Assembly (NCBI RefSeq): GCF_011772445.1
Contig: NZ_WVZN01000026.1
Coordinates: forward strand, 240,247-290,032
DNA from: Hydrogenophaga sp.
GTDB taxonomy: Bacteria; Pseudomonadota; Gammaproteobacteria; Burkholderiales; Burkholderiaceae_C
DNA: 49,786 bases
Direction: 5' to 3'
In this document: in pieces, positions 6,542-15,687 of the stretch
Layout: every line of letters begins with the position of its first letter
How positions within the stretch are numbered: the first letter of the stretch is position 1
Translations under genes and position numbers: made by a program
Notes under the pieces: model-generated
What the model saw: only the letters and a program-made list of their open reading frames with translations
Told to the model about the DNA's origin: nothing
Database searches by the model: none

Positions 6542-9331
6542 ATGACCCAGGACGCCGCCCGAACCCTGCTGCTGATCGACGGATCCAGCTACCTGTACCG
6601 CGCCTACCACGCCATGCCCGACCTGCGGGCCGTGCCGGGCGACCCGACGAGCCCCGCGACCGGGGCCATCCGCGGAATGATCAACATGATGCAGAGCCTT
6701 CGCAAGGAGGTGCCCGCGGTGTTCGCGGCCTGCGTCTTCGACGCCTCGGGGCCTACCTTTCGCGACGCGCTTTACGCGCAGTACAAGGCCAACCGCAGCC
6801 CCATGCCGGATGACCTGCGCGCGCAGATCCCGCCCATCCACGAGGTGGTGCGGCTGCTGGGCTTTCCCGTGATCGACGTGCCCGGCGTGGAGGCCGACGA
6901 CGTGATCGGCACGCTGGCGCATGCGGCGGCCGGGCAGGGCTTCGATGTGATCGTCAGCAGCGGCGACAAGGACCTGGCCCAGCTCGTCAACGAGCGCATC
7001 GCCATCATCGACACCATGAGCGGCAAGCGCCGCGACATGGCCGGGGTGCAGGCCGAGTTCGGCGTGCCCGCGCACCTGATGGTGGATTACCAGACCCTGG
7101 TGGGCGACGCGGTGGACAACGTGCCAGGCGTGGACAAGGTCGGGCCCAAGACGGCCGCCAAGTGGCTGCTGGAATACGGCTCTCTCGACGCCCTGGTGGC
7201 GCGCGCGGGCGAGGTCAAGGGTGTGGCCGGCGAGAACCTGCGCAAGGCGCTGGACTGGCTGCCCACGGGCCGCCAGCTCGTCACCATCAAGACCGACTGC
7301 GACCTCGATGGCTTCGTGCCCGGCCTGCCGGCGCTGGACGCGGTGCGCATGAAAGAGCCCGACAACGAAGCCCTGCAGGGCTTCTACGAGAAGTACGGCT
7401 TCAAGACACTCGCGGCCAAGGCGTCGGTGGGCAAGGAAGCGCCAGTGGCGCCGAACGCCACCGCGGTGGCGCCTGGCCTGACCGAAGGCCTGTTCGACGA
7501 TGCGGCAGCGCCGGCCGAGCCGCGCGCGGCGTTGAAGTACGACACCATCCTCAGCTGGGACCTGTTCGACACCTGGCTCGAACGCCTGCACGCCGCGGAC
7601 CTGGTGGCGCTGGACACCGAGACCACCTCGCTCGACGAGATGGTCGCCGAGATCGTGGGCATCTCCTTCAGCGTGACGCCCGGCGAGGCGGCCTACGTGC
7701 CGCTGCGCCACACAGGCCCCGACGCGCCCGAGCAATTGCCCTTCGACGAGGTGCTGGCAAAGCTGAAGCCCTGGCTGGAAGACCCCACGAAACCCAAGCT
7801 GGGCCAGCACGTCAAGTACGACCGCCACGTCTTCGCCAACCACGGCATCGAGGTGCGCGGCTACGAGCACGACACCATGCTGCAGAGCTACGTGCTGGAG
7901 GTGCACAAGCCGCACGGCCTGGAAAGCCTGGCGGAGCGCCACACCGGCCGCAAGGGCATCAGCTACGAGGACATCTGCGGCAAGGGCGCGCACCAGATCC
8001 CCTTCGCGCAGGTGGACGTGGCCAAGGCGGCCGAGTACTCCTGCGAAGACAGCGACCAGACCCTGGACGTGCACCGCGTGCTGTGGCCCCGCCTGCAGGC
8101 CGACGAGAAACTGAAGTTCATCTACGAACTGGAGATGGCCAGCAGCGAAACCCTCTACCGCATCGAGCGCAACGGCGTGCTGATCGACGCGCCCACGCTG
8201 GCCGCGCAGAGCCACGAGCTGGGCCAGCGCATCGTGGCGCTGGAGCAGGAGGCCTTCGCCATCGCCGGCCAGCCCTTCAACCTGGGCAGCCCCAAGCAGC
8301 TCGGCGAGATCTTCTTCGACAAGCTGGGCCTGCCCGTCATCAAGAAGACCGCGACCGGCGCGCGCAGCACCGACGAGGAGGTGCTGGAAAAGCTCGCCGA
8401 GGACTACCCGCTGCCGGCGAAGATCCTCGAGCACCGCAGCCTGTCCAAGCTCAAGGGCACCTACACCGACAAGCTGGCGCAGATGGCCAACCCGCGCACC
8501 GGGCGCGTGCACACGCACTACGCGCAGGCCGTGGCCGTCACGGGGCGGCTGTCCAGCAACGACCCGAACCTGCAGAACATCCCCATCCGCACGCCCGAGG
8601 GCCGGCGCGTGCGCGAGGCCTTCGTGGCGCCGGCGGGCAGCGTGATCGCCAGCGCCGATTATTCGCAGATCGAGCTGCGCATCATGGCCCACATCAGCGG
8701 CGACGAGGCCCTCACGCGCGCCTTCCAGGAGGGCCAGGACGTGCACCGCGCCACGGCGGCCGAGGTGTTCGGCGTGGAGGTGGCGCAGGTCAGCAGCGAG
8801 CAGCGCCGCTACGCCAAGGTGATCAACTTCGGCCTGATCTACGGCATGAGCGCCTTCGGCCTGGCCAAGGCCCTGGGCATCGACAACACGGCGGCGAAGA
8901 ACTACATCCAGCGCTACTTCGAGCGCTTCGAGGGCGTGAAGCGCTACATGGACGACACCCGCCAGAGCGCCAAGAGCAAGGGCTACGTGGAAACCGTGTT
9001 CGGTCGCCGCCTGTACCTGCCCGAGATCAACAGCCCCAACGGCCCGCGCCGGGGTGGTGCCGAGCGCGCGGCCATCAACGCACCGATGCAGGGCACGGCC
9101 GCCGACCTCATCAAGATGAGCATGGTGGCCGTGCAGGCCGCGCTGGACGACCAGGAGCGGCGCACGAAGATGATCATGCAGGTGCACGACGAACTGGTGT
9201 TCGAGGTGCCCGCCGAAGAGGTCGAGTGGGTGCGCAGCGAGGTGCCGCGCCTGATGGCGGCCGTGGCCGAGCTCAAGGTGCCGCTGCTGGCCGAGATCGG
9301 CGTCGGGCCGAACTGGGACAAGGCCCACTGA
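6542..9331 (+). CDS. polA: DNA polymerase I
   Basis: This 929-residue protein is a complete Pol I that fills gaps and removes RNA primers in replication and repair. The N-terminal third is the 5'-3' flap/exonuclease (LLIDGSSYLYRAYHA at the start, then VEADDVIG and SSGDKDLAQL). The middle carries a 3'-5' exonuclease with the D-x-E pair intact near residue 357 (LDTETTSLD), so proofreading should be active. The C-terminal polymerase has motif A DYSQIELRIMAHIS (about 706), motif B RRYAKVINFGLIYG and motif C VHDELVFEVP (about 881). The ATG at 6542 begins exactly at the family N-terminus. A longer upstream frame covers antisense sequence and was rejected. Confidence 0.97.
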   Translation: MTQDAARTLLLIDGSSYLYRAYHAMPDLRAVPGDPTSPATGAIRGMINMMQSLRKEVPAVFAACVFDASGPTFRDALYAQYKANRSPMPDDLRAQIPPIHEVVRLLGFPVIDVPGVEADDVIGTLAHAAAGQGFDVIVSSGDKDLAQLVNERIAIIDTMSGKRRDMAGVQAEFGVPAHLMVDYQTLVGDAVDNVPGVDKVGPKTAAKWLLEYGSLDALVARAGEVKGVAGENLRKALDWLPTGRQLVTIKTDCDLDGFVPGLPALDAVRMKEPDNEALQGFYEKYGFKTLAAKASVGKEAPVAPNATAVAPGLTEGLFDDAAAPAEPRAALKYDTILSWDLFDTWLERLHAADLVALDTETTSLDEMVAEIVGISFSVTPGEAAYVPLRHTGPDAPEQLPFDEVLAKLKPWLEDPTKPKLGQHVKYDRHVFANHGIEVRGYEHDTMLQSYVLEVHKPHGLESLAERHTGRKGISYEDICGKGAHQIPFAQVDVAKAAEYSCEDSDQTLDVHRVLWPRLQADEKLKFIYELEMASSETLYRIERNGVLIDAPTLAAQSHELGQRIVALEQEAFAIAGQPFNLGSPKQLGEIFFDKLGLPVIKKTATGARSTDEEVLEKLAEDYPLPAKILEHRSLSKLKGTYTDKLAQMANPRTGRVHTHYAQAVAVTGRLSSNDPNLQNIPIRTPEGRRVREAFVAPAGSVIASADYSQIELRIMAHISGDEALTRAFQEGQDVHRATAAEVFGVEVAQVSSEQRRYAKVINFGLIYGMSAFGLAKALGIDNTAAKNYIQRYFERFEGVKRYMDDTRQSAKSKGYVETVFGRRLYLPEINSPNGPRRGGAERAAINAPMQGTAADLIKMSMVAVQAALDDQERRTKMIMQVHDELVFEVPAEEVEWVRSEVPRLMAAVAELKVPLLAEIGVGPNWDKAH

Positions 9332-9398
9332 TCGCCAGAACTTCACGCCCCGAACGGAATCTGCATCACTTTCAACCCACCACCTGAGGAGATCCGCG

Positions 9399-10298
9399 AT
9401 GCTCGAACACGACATGACCCGCGACGCCGAGGCCCTGCTGGGAGGCAGCACCGACCAATCCGGCGCCACCCGCCGAACGGCCCTCAAGGCCGCGCTGGGC
9501 GTGGGCTACGCCGCCGCCGCGGTGCCGCTGATGGCCCAGACCGCCATCCGCACGCCGTCCGACGGTCTGACGGTCGGTGAGGTCATGATCGACGTGAACG
9601 GCTTCCGGATGCCGGCCTACCGCGCCGCGCCCGCCGGCAGGACGGGCCTTCCGGTGGTGCTGGTGCTGTCCGAGATCTTCGGCGTGCACGAGTACATCGC
9701 CGACACCGCGCGCCGCTTCGCCAAGGCGGGCTACCTCGCCATCGCGCCCGAGCTGTTCGTGCGCCAGGGCGACGCCCAGAGCTACGGCGAGGTGGCCAAG
9801 CTCATCTCGGAAGTGGTCAGCAAGGTGCCCGACGCGCAGGTGCTGGGCGACCTGGACGCCACGGTGAAGTGGGCGGCCGCCAACGGCGGCGACACCAGCA
9901 AGCTGGGCATCACCGGCTTCTGCTGGGGCGGGCGCCAGGTCTGGCTCTACACCGCGCACAACCCGGCGGTGAAGGCCGGCGTGGCCTGGTATGGCCGGCT
10001 GGTGGGTCAGCAGAACGAGCTGACGCCGAAGAACCCGATCGACATCGCTGGCCAGCTGCACGGCCCGGTGCTGGGCCTCTACGGCGCGGCCGACACGGGC
10101 ATCCCGCTTGACACTGTTGATAAGATGAAATCAGCTTTGGCGGCCGGGAATGCGGCGGCCAGGGCATCGACCTTCGTGGTGTACCCGGACGCGCCCCACG
10201 CCTTCCACGCCGACTACCGGCCGAGCTTCCGCAAGGAGCCGGCCGAAGACGGCTGGAAGCGCGCATTGGCGTGGTTCAAACAGCATGGCGTGGCCTGA
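9399..10298 (+). CDS. Tat-exported dienelactone hydrolase family protein
   Basis: This 299-residue alpha/beta hydrolase has a twin-arginine signal (ATRRTALKAALGVGYAAAAVPLMAQ, residues 23-47), so it is predicted periplasmic, whereas classical dienelactone hydrolases are cytoplasmic. The Cys-Asp-His triad of the family is present: Cys175 in GFCWGG, Asp232 in YGAADTG and His267 in PDAPHAF; SEIFGVHEY (91-99) is also conserved. A GAGGAG ribosome-binding site lies upstream. It follows polA by about 65 bp and is followed by a terminator. The physiological ester or lactone is unknown. Confidence 0.85.
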   Translation: MLEHDMTRDAEALLGGSTDQSGATRRTALKAALGVGYAAAAVPLMAQTAIRTPSDGLTVGEVMIDVNGFRMPAYRAAPAGRTGLPVVLVLSEIFGVHEYIADTARRFAKAGYLAIAPELFVRQGDAQSYGEVAKLISEVVSKVPDAQVLGDLDATVKWAAANGGDTSKLGITGFCWGGRQVWLYTAHNPAVKAGVAWYGRLVGQQNELTPKNPIDIAGQLHGPVLGLYGAADTGIPLDTVDKMKSALAAGNAAARASTFVVYPDAPHAFHADYRPSFRKEPAEDGWKRALAWFKQHGVA

Positions 10299-10320
10299 GA
10301 CCCAGGTCCGCCGTTCAACG

Positions 10321-10346
10321 AAGGCCGCCTCGGGGCGGCCTTTTTT
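10321..10346 (+). terminator. rho-independent terminator
   Basis: A perfect stem AAGGCCGCC / GGCGGCCTT with a TCGG loop is followed by a run of T. It ends the dienelactone hydrolase transcript 23 bp after the stop codon and separates it from the ZIP transporter gene. Confidence 0.85.
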
Positions 10347-10361
10347 CGTGGTGACAGGAAC

Positions 10362-11171
10362 ATGACTCTTCTGGCCATTCTTCTCGGCACCGTCGCGGCC
10401 GGCGTGGGCAGCGTCTGGGTGGCGGCGCTGCTGGGCTACGCCATGATGGCGCGCTACACGCAGCACATGCTCAGCCTGGCCGCCGGCGCGCTGATGGCCA
10501 CGGCCTTCATGCACCTGCTGCCCGAGGCCTTCGAGAGCGCCGCCGGCGCGCACGAGCTGTTCGCGCTGCTGCTGGGCGGCCTGGTGTTCTTCTTCCTGCT
10601 CGACAAGGCGGAGCTGTGGCACCACGGCCATGAGCACGGACAGGAAGCCGACGGCGGGCACGCCCACCCTCACCACCACGGCCATGGCCACCACCACCAT
10701 CACCACGCCCACGAACCGCGCGCCGGCGGCTGGGCCGTGCTGCTGGGTGACAGCGTGCACGCCTTCGGCGACGGCATCCTCATCGCCTCGGCCTTTGTGG
10801 CGGATGTGCGCCTGGGTGTGGTGGCCTCGCTGGCGGTGCTGGCGCACGAGGTGCCGCACCACATGGGCGATCTGGTGGTGCTGCGCCAGACCTCCCGCAC
10901 GCCCCGTGCGGCGCTGCTCAAGGTGTCGCTGGCGGGCACGGTCACCGCCTTGGGTGGCATCGTGGGCTATCTGCTGCTGGCTTCGCTGGACGACTGGCTG
11001 CCGTACTTCCTGGTGGCGGCGTCCAGCAGCTTCGTCTACGTGGCCCTGGCCGACCTGATCCCGCAACTGCAGAAGCGCCTGAGCCTGCGCGAGACCGTGG
11101 CGCAGATCGTGTGGCTGGCCGTGGGCATTGGCATGGTCACCCTGGTGAGCGGGCTGGCGCACGCGCATTGA
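10362..11171 (+). CDS. ZIP-family divalent metal transporter
   Basis: This 269-residue integral membrane protein has about eight hydrophobic helices and a cytoplasm-type loop at residues 87-117 that is almost pure histidine and glycine. This is the variable metal-binding loop of ZIP transporters, which carry Zn(II) or related ions into the cytosol. The two core metal-site helices are recognisable: HAFGDG (133-138) and HEVPHHMGD (162-170). It belongs to the bacterial ZIP group near ZupT/ZIPB; the exact metal cannot be told. It stands alone between a terminator and a convergent histidine kinase gene. Confidence 0.9.
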   Translation: MTLLAILLGTVAAGVGSVWVAALLGYAMMARYTQHMLSLAAGALMATAFMHLLPEAFESAAGAHELFALLLGGLVFFFLLDKAELWHHGHEHGQEADGGHAHPHHHGHGHHHHHHAHEPRAGGWAVLLGDSVHAFGDGILIASAFVADVRLGVVASLAVLAHEVPHHMGDLVVLRQTSRTPRAALLKVSLAGTVTALGGIVGYLLLASLDDWLPYFLVAASSSFVYVALADLIPQLQKRLSLRETVAQIVWLAVGIGMVTLVSGLAHAH

Positions 11172-11195
11172 GCCGGCGCGGGCGCGCGCCTGCGC

Positions 11196-13793
11196 TCACA
11201 GCTTCTGCGACTCGCTCTCGCTCCAGCGCGGCGGGCTGCCGAAGCTGAAGCGGAAGGTGGCGCCTTCGCCCACGGCGCCCTCGGCCGAGATGTGGCCATC
11301 GTGCCGTTCGATGATGCGGCGCACCGTGGCCAGGCCGATGCCCGTCCCTTCGAACTCGCTCGGCCGGTGCAGGCGCTGGAAGGGCTTGAAGAGCTGGTCG
11401 ACGTACTTCATGTCGAAGCCCACGCCGTTGTCGCGCACGAAGAAGCTGGGCACGCCGTCGTCGTCGACGCCATCCAGGCCGAACACGACGTGCGCCTCCT
11501 CGCGGTCGCGCGTGTACTTCAAGGCATTGCCGATGAGGTTTTCCAGCACGATGCGCGCGAGGTGCGGGTCGCAGTCGGCCTCCAGGCCCTGTGCCAGTTC
11601 AGCGCGCACGCGGCGCTGCGGGGCGCGCGCCAGCTCGTGCTCCAGCACGCTGCGCGCCAGCTCGCTCAGGTCGATGGGGCCGCGCTGCAGCACGCCCTGG
11701 CTCACGCGCGCCAGCGCCAGCAGGTCGTTGATGATGGCGCCCATGCGCTGCGAGGACTGCAGCACGCGGTCGAACAGCTGCTGCGTGTCCTCGTCGAGCT
11801 TGCCTTCGAGCTGCTCCTGCATGAGGCGCGTGAAGCCGTCGATGGCGCGCAGCGGCGACTTGAGGTCGTGCGAGACGGAGTAGGCGAAGGCGTCGAGTTC
11901 GGCGTTGAGCTTCTGCAGCTCGGCGGTGCGTTCGCGCACGCGCTGCTCCAGGGTTTCGTTCAGGCTCACGATCTCACGCTCGCGGCGCAGGCGCAGCAGC
12001 TCGGCGTTGGCGCGGCTGGCGAAGATGGAAATGAGCGCCTGGATGTCGGCCTTCACCTCCACCGGCGTGCGCCACATGGCGATCAGCATGCCGGTGGCCT
12101 GGCCGTCGGCGTCGCGCAGGGCCTGGCCCAGGTAGGCCTGGAAGCCCTGGGCGCGCAGTTGCGGCGCATGGGGGTAGTTTTCGGCCAGGTTCGACGTGCA
12201 GGTCATGAGCCCGTGCTGGCGCAGCGTGTCGGCGCAAGGCGTGCCGGCCACACTGAACCGGAAGTTGCGCGCGGCGCGCCCGTCGCGCCACACGCCCAGG
12301 GTCTGCAGCTCGTCCTCGCCGGTGGTTTCTGCCAGGGCCACCAGGTTGGCGCCGATGGCGTTGCTCAGGGTTTCGGCGAGCGCGGCGAAGAAGGCCTCGC
12401 CCGTCTCGGCGGCCACGCCCTTGGCCACGTCGAGCAGCAGGGCCTCGCGGCGTTTTTCCTCGCTGACGTTGAAGCTGGAGGACAGGATGCAGGGCTCGCC
12501 ATCGATGTCGATCACCTCGGCCCAGATGCGCGAGTCGACGATGGAGCCGTCCTTGTGCCGCATCTGCGTGTCGTAGCCATCCACGCGTCCGTCGCGCCGG
12601 ATGCGCTCGACGAAGCGTTCGCGGTCTTCGGGCGTGAGCCAGGAGCCGACCTCCACCGAGGTGCGGCCGAGCAGTTCATCGGCCTCGAAGCCCTGGGCCT
12701 TGTCCTCGGCGCGGTTCACTTCCAGGAAGCGGCCGTCGGACAGGCGCGTGAGGGTGAGATTGAGCGGGGCGAAGTGGAAGGCCTTGGCGAACAGCGCTTC
12801 GGAGCGCTGCAGGCGGCGGATGAGCTCTTCGCGGCCCGTCATGTCGCTCACCGTGGTGATGATCAGGCGGTCCTCGTCGTCGTTGCCCATTTCGCTGGAC
12901 ACCATGGCGTCGAACTCGCTGCCGTCGGCGCGGCGGCCCCGGGCGCGGTGCTGGGCGATGTGGCGCTCGACGATGAGGCGCTCCATGTAGCGCTCGCGCT
13001 CCATCGGGTCGGCCCAGAGGAAGGTGTCCTGGCGGCCCAGCACCTGGCTGCGGCGGTAGCCGTAGCAGCGCTCGAAGGCGGCGTTGACGTCGAGGATGGC
13101 GCCGGTGCGCGCGGACTGCGCCACCATGGGGCTCGGGCTGGATCGGAAGATGCGCGTGAAGCGCTCCAGGCTGCGGTCGCGCTCCTGTTCGGTCTGGCGG
13201 CGCCGTTCCAGTTCGTGCCGCAGGCGCTGCAGCGCGCGGTGGGCGACGGCGCGGCTGTGCATGACGACCAGGCCGACCACCACGATGGTGGTGGCCTGGG
13301 TGAGCCACACCCGCACGTTGACGGAAAAATCGGGCGTGGGTCCGAAGCCGCCGCGCGCCTCGATCCCGTTCAGCAGGCCCAGCAGCGCCACCGTCGCCAC
13401 CACGGCCAGCACCAGCGCGCGCCGGCCCAGGAAGATGCCTGCGCCAACCACCGCCCCCACGAACAGGAAGTTGACCGCCGTGCGCACCGAGCCGTAGCTC
13501 ACCACCGAGAAGGTGGCCGTGGCCAGCACGCCCAGGATCACCAGGGCGGCCACCGGTTCGGGCGAGAGCTTGCGCGTGCGCAGCGTCAGCCAGCAGGCCC
13601 AGCTCACCGCGGACAGCGCACCGGCGATCAGGGCTTCGCTGCGCTCGGGCGGCGCGAGCAGCAGGTCCATCGCCGCGATGCCCAGCGCCGCGAAGCCGAC
13701 CAGCAGGCAGACCCACAACAGGGTCTTGCGCAGGTCCGCGGCGTCGGGGGTGTCCGCCTGCGCCGACAGGCCGACCGAGTCAGGGCCTTGCAT
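11196..13793 (-). CDS. membrane-bound PAS/GAF sensor histidine kinase
   Basis: The 865-residue protein starts at MQGPDSVG. The N-terminal ~190 residues hold about five to six membrane helices. Two PAS domains follow (first with RIFRSSPSPMVAQSARTGAILDVNAAF, second with ALFAKAFHFAPLNLTLTRL), then a GAF-like domain, a coiled-coil linker, a HisKA phosphoacceptor (SVSHDLKSPLRAIDGF) and a HATPase domain with N box (NLIGNALKY), DNGVGFD and GTGIGLA. It is therefore an intact autophosphorylating kinase of the phytochrome-related HisKA type. No response regulator is encoded nearby, so its partner is elsewhere. The ATG overlaps the sulfurtransferase stop by one base (TGATG), indicating coupling. Confidence 0.92.
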   Translation of the reverse strand: MQGPDSVGLSAQADTPDAADLRKTLLWVCLLVGFAALGIAAMDLLLAPPERSEALIAGALSAVSWACWLTLRTRKLSPEPVAALVILGVLATATFSVVSYGSVRTAVNFLFVGAVVGAGIFLGRRALVLAVVATVALLGLLNGIEARGGFGPTPDFSVNVRVWLTQATTIVVVGLVVMHSRAVAHRALQRLRHELERRRQTEQERDRSLERFTRIFRSSPSPMVAQSARTGAILDVNAAFERCYGYRRSQVLGRQDTFLWADPMERERYMERLIVERHIAQHRARGRRADGSEFDAMVSSEMGNDDEDRLIITTVSDMTGREELIRRLQRSEALFAKAFHFAPLNLTLTRLSDGRFLEVNRAEDKAQGFEADELLGRTSVEVGSWLTPEDRERFVERIRRDGRVDGYDTQMRHKDGSIVDSRIWAEVIDIDGEPCILSSSFNVSEEKRREALLLDVAKGVAAETGEAFFAALAETLSNAIGANLVALAETTGEDELQTLGVWRDGRAARNFRFSVAGTPCADTLRQHGLMTCTSNLAENYPHAPQLRAQGFQAYLGQALRDADGQATGMLIAMWRTPVEVKADIQALISIFASRANAELLRLRREREIVSLNETLEQRVRERTAELQKLNAELDAFAYSVSHDLKSPLRAIDGFTRLMQEQLEGKLDEDTQQLFDRVLQSSQRMGAIINDLLALARVSQGVLQRGPIDLSELARSVLEHELARAPQRRVRAELAQGLEADCDPHLARIVLENLIGNALKYTRDREEAHVVFGLDGVDDDGVPSFFVRDNGVGFDMKYVDQLFKPFQRLHRPSEFEGTGIGLATVRRIIERHDGHISAEGAVGEGATFRFSFGSPPRWSESESQKL

Positions 13794-14644
13794 CAGCCTC
13801 TCGCACGCGGCGTTCCTTCGGTGTTGCACCAGGCGCTCCAGCTGCCCGGGTACAGGGTGGTGGTGCCCAGGCCGGCGATGGCCATGGCCAGCACGTTGGG
13901 CACGGCGCTGACGCCGCTGCCGCATTGGTGCACGACGCCACCGGGATCGCGCCCGCCGAGCAGGGCGTCGAATTCCTGGCGCAATTGCGCGGCAGGTTTG
14001 AACCGGCCGTCGGCCTGCAGGTTGTCGTTGAACGGCCGGTTGAGCGCGCCGGGCACGTGGCCGGCCACCGGATCCAGGGGCTCGACCTCGCCGCGAAAAC
14101 GCGCACCCGCGCGGGCATCGATCACCGTCGTGTCGGCGCGGCCCAGGCGGGCCAGCAGACCGGCGGTGTCCAGCGTGGGTGCGAGCGAGGGACCGGCGCG
14201 GAAGCCGCCGGCCACATGGGGCCGGGCGGGGCCGCTCTCCAGCGGGCCGCCAGCGGCCTTCCAGGCGGCCAGGCCGCCGTCGAGCACGGCCACCGCCTCG
14301 TGACCGCACCAGCGCAGCATCCACCACAGGCGGCCGCAGAAGTTGACGCCCTGGCGGTCCATCACCACCACTTGCGTGCCCGGGTTCAGGCCCAGTTCGG
14401 CCATGCGCGCGGCGAAGCGCTCGCGCTGGGGCAGGGGGTGGCGGCCTTCGCTGGCCGGGCGACCCTTCTCGCTGAGGTCATGGTCCAGGTCCACGTACAC
14501 CGCGCCGGGCAGGTGCTCGGCCTCGAACTGCGCGCGGCCGGCGCCAGGGTTCATCAGATCGAAGCTGCAGTCCATCACCAGGACCGGGGAGCCCGCGTCG
14601 AGCAGGGCCTGCAGCTCGCGGACTTGTATCAACAAGTTAAGCAT
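13793..14644 (-). CDS. sseA: 3-mercaptopyruvate/thiosulfate sulfurtransferase (tandem rhodanese)
   Basis: This 283-residue protein has two rhodanese domains; the N-terminal one is inactive and the C-terminal one holds the catalytic Cys241 in CGSGVSA. A CGSGV loop points to 3-mercaptopyruvate sulfurtransferase rather than thiosulfate rhodanese (CRKGVT-type). Such enzymes move sulfur from 3-mercaptopyruvate to thiols or cyanide in the cytoplasm. I start at the ATG at 14644 (MLNLLIQV); a GTG two codons upstream is possible. It is translationally coupled to the histidine kinase gene that follows. Confidence 0.88.
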   Translation of the reverse strand: MLNLLIQVRELQALLDAGSPVLVMDCSFDLMNPGAGRAQFEAEHLPGAVYVDLDHDLSEKGRPASEGRHPLPQRERFAARMAELGLNPGTQVVVMDRQGVNFCGRLWWMLRWCGHEAVAVLDGGLAAWKAAGGPLESGPARPHVAGGFRAGPSLAPTLDTAGLLARLGRADTTVIDARAGARFRGEVEPLDPVAGHVPGALNRPFNDNLQADGRFKPAAQLRQEFDALLGGRDPGGVVHQCGSGVSAVPNVLAMAIAGLGTTTLYPGSWSAWCNTEGTPRARG

Positions 14645-14690
14645 GCACACATTGTGGAGCAGATCGCATGCCTTTCCGGGATCGCCGGTA

Positions 14691-15581
14691 CTAGGGTTCT
14701 TCCGCAGGCACTGGCGGCACCGTGCGCGAGCGCAGCACCGTGGCCGCGATGCCGCTGACGATGATCAGCCCCATGCCGACCCAGCCGATGAGGGGAATGC
14801 GGTCGCCGAACACGGTGAGGCCGAACAGCGCGGCGAAGACGATGCCCGAGTAGTGCAGATTGGCCACGACCATGGTCGCGCCCTGGGCGTAGGCGCGCGT
14901 GAGACACAGCTGGCCACCCACGGCGAGCAGGCCGATCGGCAGCAGCCACAAGGCGCCGGGCCAGCGCAGCGGACTCACGCCGACGAACAGCATGCCGATC
15001 AGCCCCGCCAGCGCCGAGCCCAGCGAGAAGTAGAAGACCGTGCGGCTCTCGGGCTCACCCACCTTGGCCAGTGCGGCCACCTGCAGGTAGGCCAGGGCCG
15101 CGAACACGCCCGACAGCAGCCCCACCAGGCCCGCGAAGGCCTGTTCGTGGTTGAAGCTGGGTCGCAGCAGCAAGGCCACGCCGACGAAGCCCACGATGAC
15201 GGTCATGAACAGCGGGGCCTGCTCGCGCACCGGTGTGCCGCGCGCCTGCGTGAGCACCGCGCCGCCCAGCAGGAAGGTGGCGATCCACACGCTGCTCATG
15301 TAGTTGAGCGTCATGGCCGTGGCCAGGGGCAGCAGGGCGATGGCGTAGAACCAGGCCGTGAGCGAGATGGTGCCCACCAGGCTGCGCCAGGCGTGCATCA
15401 TGGGCACGCGGGTGGCGAGCGACACGCCCTGCCAGCGCGTCAGCCCCCACAGGAAGAGCAGGCCGACGACACCACGGTAGAACACGGTCTCGAAGCTGTT
15501 GAAGTGGGCGGCGGCGAACTTGATGCACACGCCCATGCTCGCGAAGAAGAACGATGCGAGCAGCATCCAGAGAGCCTGCAT
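14691..15581 (-). CDS. EamA/DMT-family transporter
   Basis: This 296-residue protein consists of ten hydrophobic helices in two EamA repeats (MQALWMLLASFFFASMGVCIKF begins repeat 1; a second repeat begins near FMTVIVGFVGVALLLRPS). DMT transporters export metabolites such as amino acids or nucleobase derivatives; the substrate is not predictable. It sits between the Rieske gene and sseA on the same strand but is separated from the Rieske gene by a GC-rich palindromic element. Confidence 0.88.
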   Translation of the reverse strand: MQALWMLLASFFFASMGVCIKFAAAHFNSFETVFYRGVVGLLFLWGLTRWQGVSLATRVPMMHAWRSLVGTISLTAWFYAIALLPLATAMTLNYMSSVWIATFLLGGAVLTQARGTPVREQAPLFMTVIVGFVGVALLLRPSFNHEQAFAGLVGLLSGVFAALAYLQVAALAKVGEPESRTVFYFSLGSALAGLIGMLFVGVSPLRWPGALWLLPIGLLAVGGQLCLTRAYAQGATMVVANLHYSGIVFAALFGLTVFGDRIPLIGWVGMGLIIVSGIAATVLRSRTVPPVPAEEP

Positions 15582-15585
15582 CCGT

Positions 15586-15668
15586 CAGCCCCCACGCTCC
15601 GCCGCTGCGCGGGTCGCTGCCCCCCGGGGGGGCGCGTTTCGCCTTGGGGCGGCCCGGCGGCGAAACCC
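15586..15668. repeat. GC-rich palindromic intergenic repeat
   Basis: The 106-bp gap between the DMT and Rieske genes is filled by a GC-rich element with the core GCCCCCCGGGGGGGC (15619-15633) and flanking GCGG/CCGC blocks. It resembles a recurrent intergenic repeat of Comamonadaceae genomes. It may end the Rieske transcript or act as a REP-type element. Confidence 0.5.
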
Positions 15669-15687
15669 TTTCGCGTTGGCGCGCATA

